A stretch of DNA of 43,950 nt from Alphaproteobacteria bacterium CG11_big_fil_rev_8_21_14_0_20_39_49 (GTDB lineage Bacteria; Pseudomonadota; Alphaproteobacteria; Rickettsiales; UBA6187). Every line of letters begins with the position of its first letter. Position 1 is the first letter of the stretch. Below are positions 42,226 through 43,950 of this stretch, one piece after another. The notes beneath the pieces are model-generated. The model was not told where the DNA came from. It searched no databases and saw nothing but the letters and a program-made list of their open reading frames with translations. The DNA is taken from the NCBI GenBank assembly GCA_002787635.1, contig PCXK01000026.1, forward strand, positions 117,759 through 161,708, read 5' to 3'. The position numbers and the translations under genes are program-made.

Positions 42226-43521
42226 TTAGATAAGTTTTTCTAACGCCGCTTCAACGGATATTTCCTGTTTTTCGCCTGTCTTACGGCTCTTAAACTCAAC
42301 CATACCTCCGGCTACCCCTCTTGGACCTACGGCAACCTGCCACGGCAGACCTATTAAATCCATTGAGGCGAATTTTTTGCCCGCACTTTCTTTGGTGTCA
42401 TCGTATAGTACCTCAACATTCGCATTTTGCAACTTGTTATATATATCCTCACAAGCTTTATCGCAAGCTTCGTCACCTGTGCGGATATTTACCAGCCCCA
42501 CCTTAAACGGTGCAACCGATTCAGGCCAGATTATCCCTGCATCATCATGGCTTGATTCGATTATAGCACCTACAAGCCTTGAAACCCCGATGCCGTAAGA
42601 ACCCATGTCGGGATATACGGATTTGCCGTCCTTATCTAAAATAGTAACGTTCATAGCTTTGGTGTATTTAGTGCCGAAGTTAAAGATATGTCCAACCTCT
42701 ACGCCACGCCTTGTACGCAAATCTTCTTTTGCCACAGGACATTTTGCCTCATCGTGCATTTCATCTGCGGCAGCGTAAAGCTTTCTCATCTCATCAGGGT
42801 TCAATTCATCTTGTGCTATAAGGTCATCAAACTTTTTGTCGTAATATATCTGGCTTTCGCCTGTTTCTGCCAATATCTGGAATTCATGGCTCAAATCACC
42901 GCCTATAGCACCGTTATCCGCCCTTACGGGAATAGCAGTTAATCCCATGCGTTTGAAGACCTTCAAATATGCTTCATACATGATATCGTAAGACTTTTTC
43001 GCTCCCTCTTTATCAAGGTCGAAGCTATATGCGTCCTTCATCAAAAATTCTCTGCCACGCATAACACCGAAACGCGGGCGTATCTCGTCCCTGAACTTCC
43101 ACTGTATGTTATAAAGGTTAAGCGGAAGGCTTTTATAGCTCTTAGTATTTTTGCGGAATATGTCGGTAACTACCTCCTCGGCGGTAGGTCCGAAAAGCAT
43201 ATGGTTCTCGTGCCTGTCGGTTATACGCAGCATCTCCTTGCCGTAATCGTCATAACGCCCCGATTCCTGCCATAATTTAGCAGGCTGTATGGTCGGCATC
43301 AATATTTCTATTGCCCCTGCCTTATCCATCTCCTGACGGACAATGTTCTCTATTTTCGTTAATACCTTTAAACCCAAAGGCAGCCAGCTATATATTCCCG
43401 AATTTGTTTGGCGTACCATGCCCGCACGTAGCATTAACCTATGCGAAACTATTGTAGCCTCGGCAGGATTCTCCTTGATTAGTGGAATAAAAAATCTTGA
43501 TAAACGCATATATGAATCCAT
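42226..43521 (-). CDS. proS: Prolyl-tRNA synthetase, short alphaproteobacterial type
   Basis: ProS charges tRNA-Pro. The 431-residue class II synthetase has motif 1 ([21 protein letters not shown] without its editing insertion), motif 2 ([20 protein letters not shown]) and motif 3 ([19 protein letters not shown]), then the anticodon-binding domain. The bacterial editing (INS) domain between motifs 2 and 3 is missing and total length is about 140 residues below the E. coli form, which is normal in alphaproteobacteria. Mischarged Ala-tRNA-Pro would then need a separate trans editing factor. It heads the proS-lolC-lolD operon. Confidence 0.97.
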   Translation of the reverse strand: MDSYMRLSRFFIPLIKENPAEATIVSHRLMLRAGMVRQTNSGIYSWLPLGLKVLTKIENIVRQEMDKAGAIEILMPTIQPAKLWQESGRYDDYGKEMLRITDRHENHMLFGPTAEEVVTDIFRKNTKSYKSLPLNLYNIQWKFRDEIRPRFGVMRGREFLMKDAYSFDLDKEGAKKSYDIMYEAYLKVFKRMGLTAIPVRADNGAIGGDLSHEFQILAETGESQIYYDKKFDDLIAQDELNPDEMRKLYAAADEMHDEAKCPVAKEDLRTRRGVEVGHIFNFGTKYTKAMNVTILDKDGKSVYPDMGSYGIGVSRLVGAIIESSHDDAGIIWPESVAPFKVGLVNIRTGDEACDKACEDIYNKLQNANVEVLYDDTKESAGKKFASMDLIGLPWQVAVGPRGVAGGMVEFKSRKTGEKQEISVEAALEKLI

Positions 43522-43782
43522 TAAAGTCTATAATTCTTCTAAGTAGTATGCCTGATTATCATATCATTTTTTAATTATCAAATAATTCATGATTTTATAG
43601 TCAATTAACTTGATTTTTGCACGAATATGCCTCGTTGCTAATGCGGTGTTGTCCTAACCGGCGAACAAAGTTCCATTTTGTAACAATTGTGCAATATCGG
43701 CACGTTAAAATGAAGATGTTAATTCTATATTAATAAGCATACCAAGGATAACAAGGCAATATACTAAACAGGAGATAATCTG

Positions 43783-43950
43783 ATGATTTCAGGGCTTTCT
43801 AGTAAGGTGAATTCTCACTTTAAAACCGTTTTATATACCGGACTTTTCAGCTTAGCGTTAAAATCAACGAGTCAAGCCGCCAGAGTCAGCGTAAATAACT
43901 GGCAACATTGCGGTAAAACAGTCGATATAAAAACGCATCTGAACAATTTT
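43783..43950 (+). CDS. Partial gene for a probably secreted protein, cut by the window edge
   Basis: An ATG at 43783, with AGGAG about 9 bp before it, opens a frame with 56 codons and no stop to the end of the window. The product starts MISGLSSKVNSHFK, then has a hydrophobic run VLYTGLFSLALKS and a possible signal-peptide cut near SQAA, then RVSVNNWQHCGKTVD. The function is unknown. It is divergent from proS across 261 bp of AT-rich sequence in which I see no other gene. Confidence 0.5.
   Translation, partial: MISGLSSKVNSHFKTVLYTGLFSLALKSTSQAARVSVNNWQHCGKTVDIKTHLNNF

Overview
The window is a gene-dense piece of an AT-rich alphaproteobacterial chromosome (GC looks like roughly 40 percent by eye). 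The placement rests on gene content: a 1613-residue NAD-glutamate dehydrogenase, a MipZ division ATPase, a short prolyl-tRNA synthetase without the editing insertion followed by lolC/E and lolD, PhaR with a short PhaC, and mnmE, mnmG, rsmG, parA and parB with parS-like sites. Dispersed TGTCA...TGACA double-hairpin repeats, one arm of which is read in frame inside a gene, recall Rickettsiales genomes. I suggest Rickettsiales or a close relative, but no rRNA is present to test this. I found no tRNA, rRNA, CRISPR array, phage or intact insertion sequence.

Layout. 1-3970 (minus): F1 ATP synthase genes atpH, atpA, atpG, then an LD-carboxypeptidase-like gene that starts 2 bp after atpG and runs off the left edge. 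4115-8431 (minus): bioA, a ThiE-like gene, bioB and tsaD. 8501-10254: a bidirectional terminator and two tandem prepilin-like genes. 10515-11717 (minus): aspartate aminotransferase. 11864-15338 (plus): a TPR-methyltransferase, mipZ, a membrane J-domain gene and ubiG. 15562-20403 (minus): the large glutamate dehydrogenase. 20709-27539: mnmE, a secreted unknown protein (minus), mnmG, rsmG, parA and parB, with five parS-like sites between 23052 and 26525. 27678-30544: a mannose-1-phosphate guanylyltransferase and a polyhydroxyalkanoate cluster (phaR, a small PhaE-like gene, phaC). 30718-33564: bioF, a bioH/bioG-type esterase and bioC. 33694-35563: a four-gene envelope metal module. 35630-39002: a membrane histidine kinase and comM/yifB. 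39153-43521: an unknown charged protein, lolD, lolC/E and proS. 43783 to the end: the 5' part of a probably secreted protein.

How the genes work together. BioC and the BioH-like esterase would make pimeloyl-ACP, and BioF, BioA and BioB take it to biotin. The dethiobiotin synthetase step (BioD) is not in the window, and the genes lie in two groups about 23 kb apart. ParA, ParB and the parS-like cluster form a chromosome segregation centre, and MipZ normally reads the ParB gradient to place the division site. PhaC with the small PhaE-like partner would polymerise hydroxyalkanoate under PhaR control. The metal module combines a secreted Cys-rich protein, an outer-membrane-type barrel, a periplasmic MerP-like HMA protein and a MerT-like inner membrane protein, with no reductase or MerR beside it.

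The points most worth a second look are the parS cluster (two sites inside rsmG exactly 50 codons apart), the dispersed palindromes with an in-frame arm in the signal peptide of the outer membrane protein, the metal module, and the compact PhaE-like/PhaC pair.
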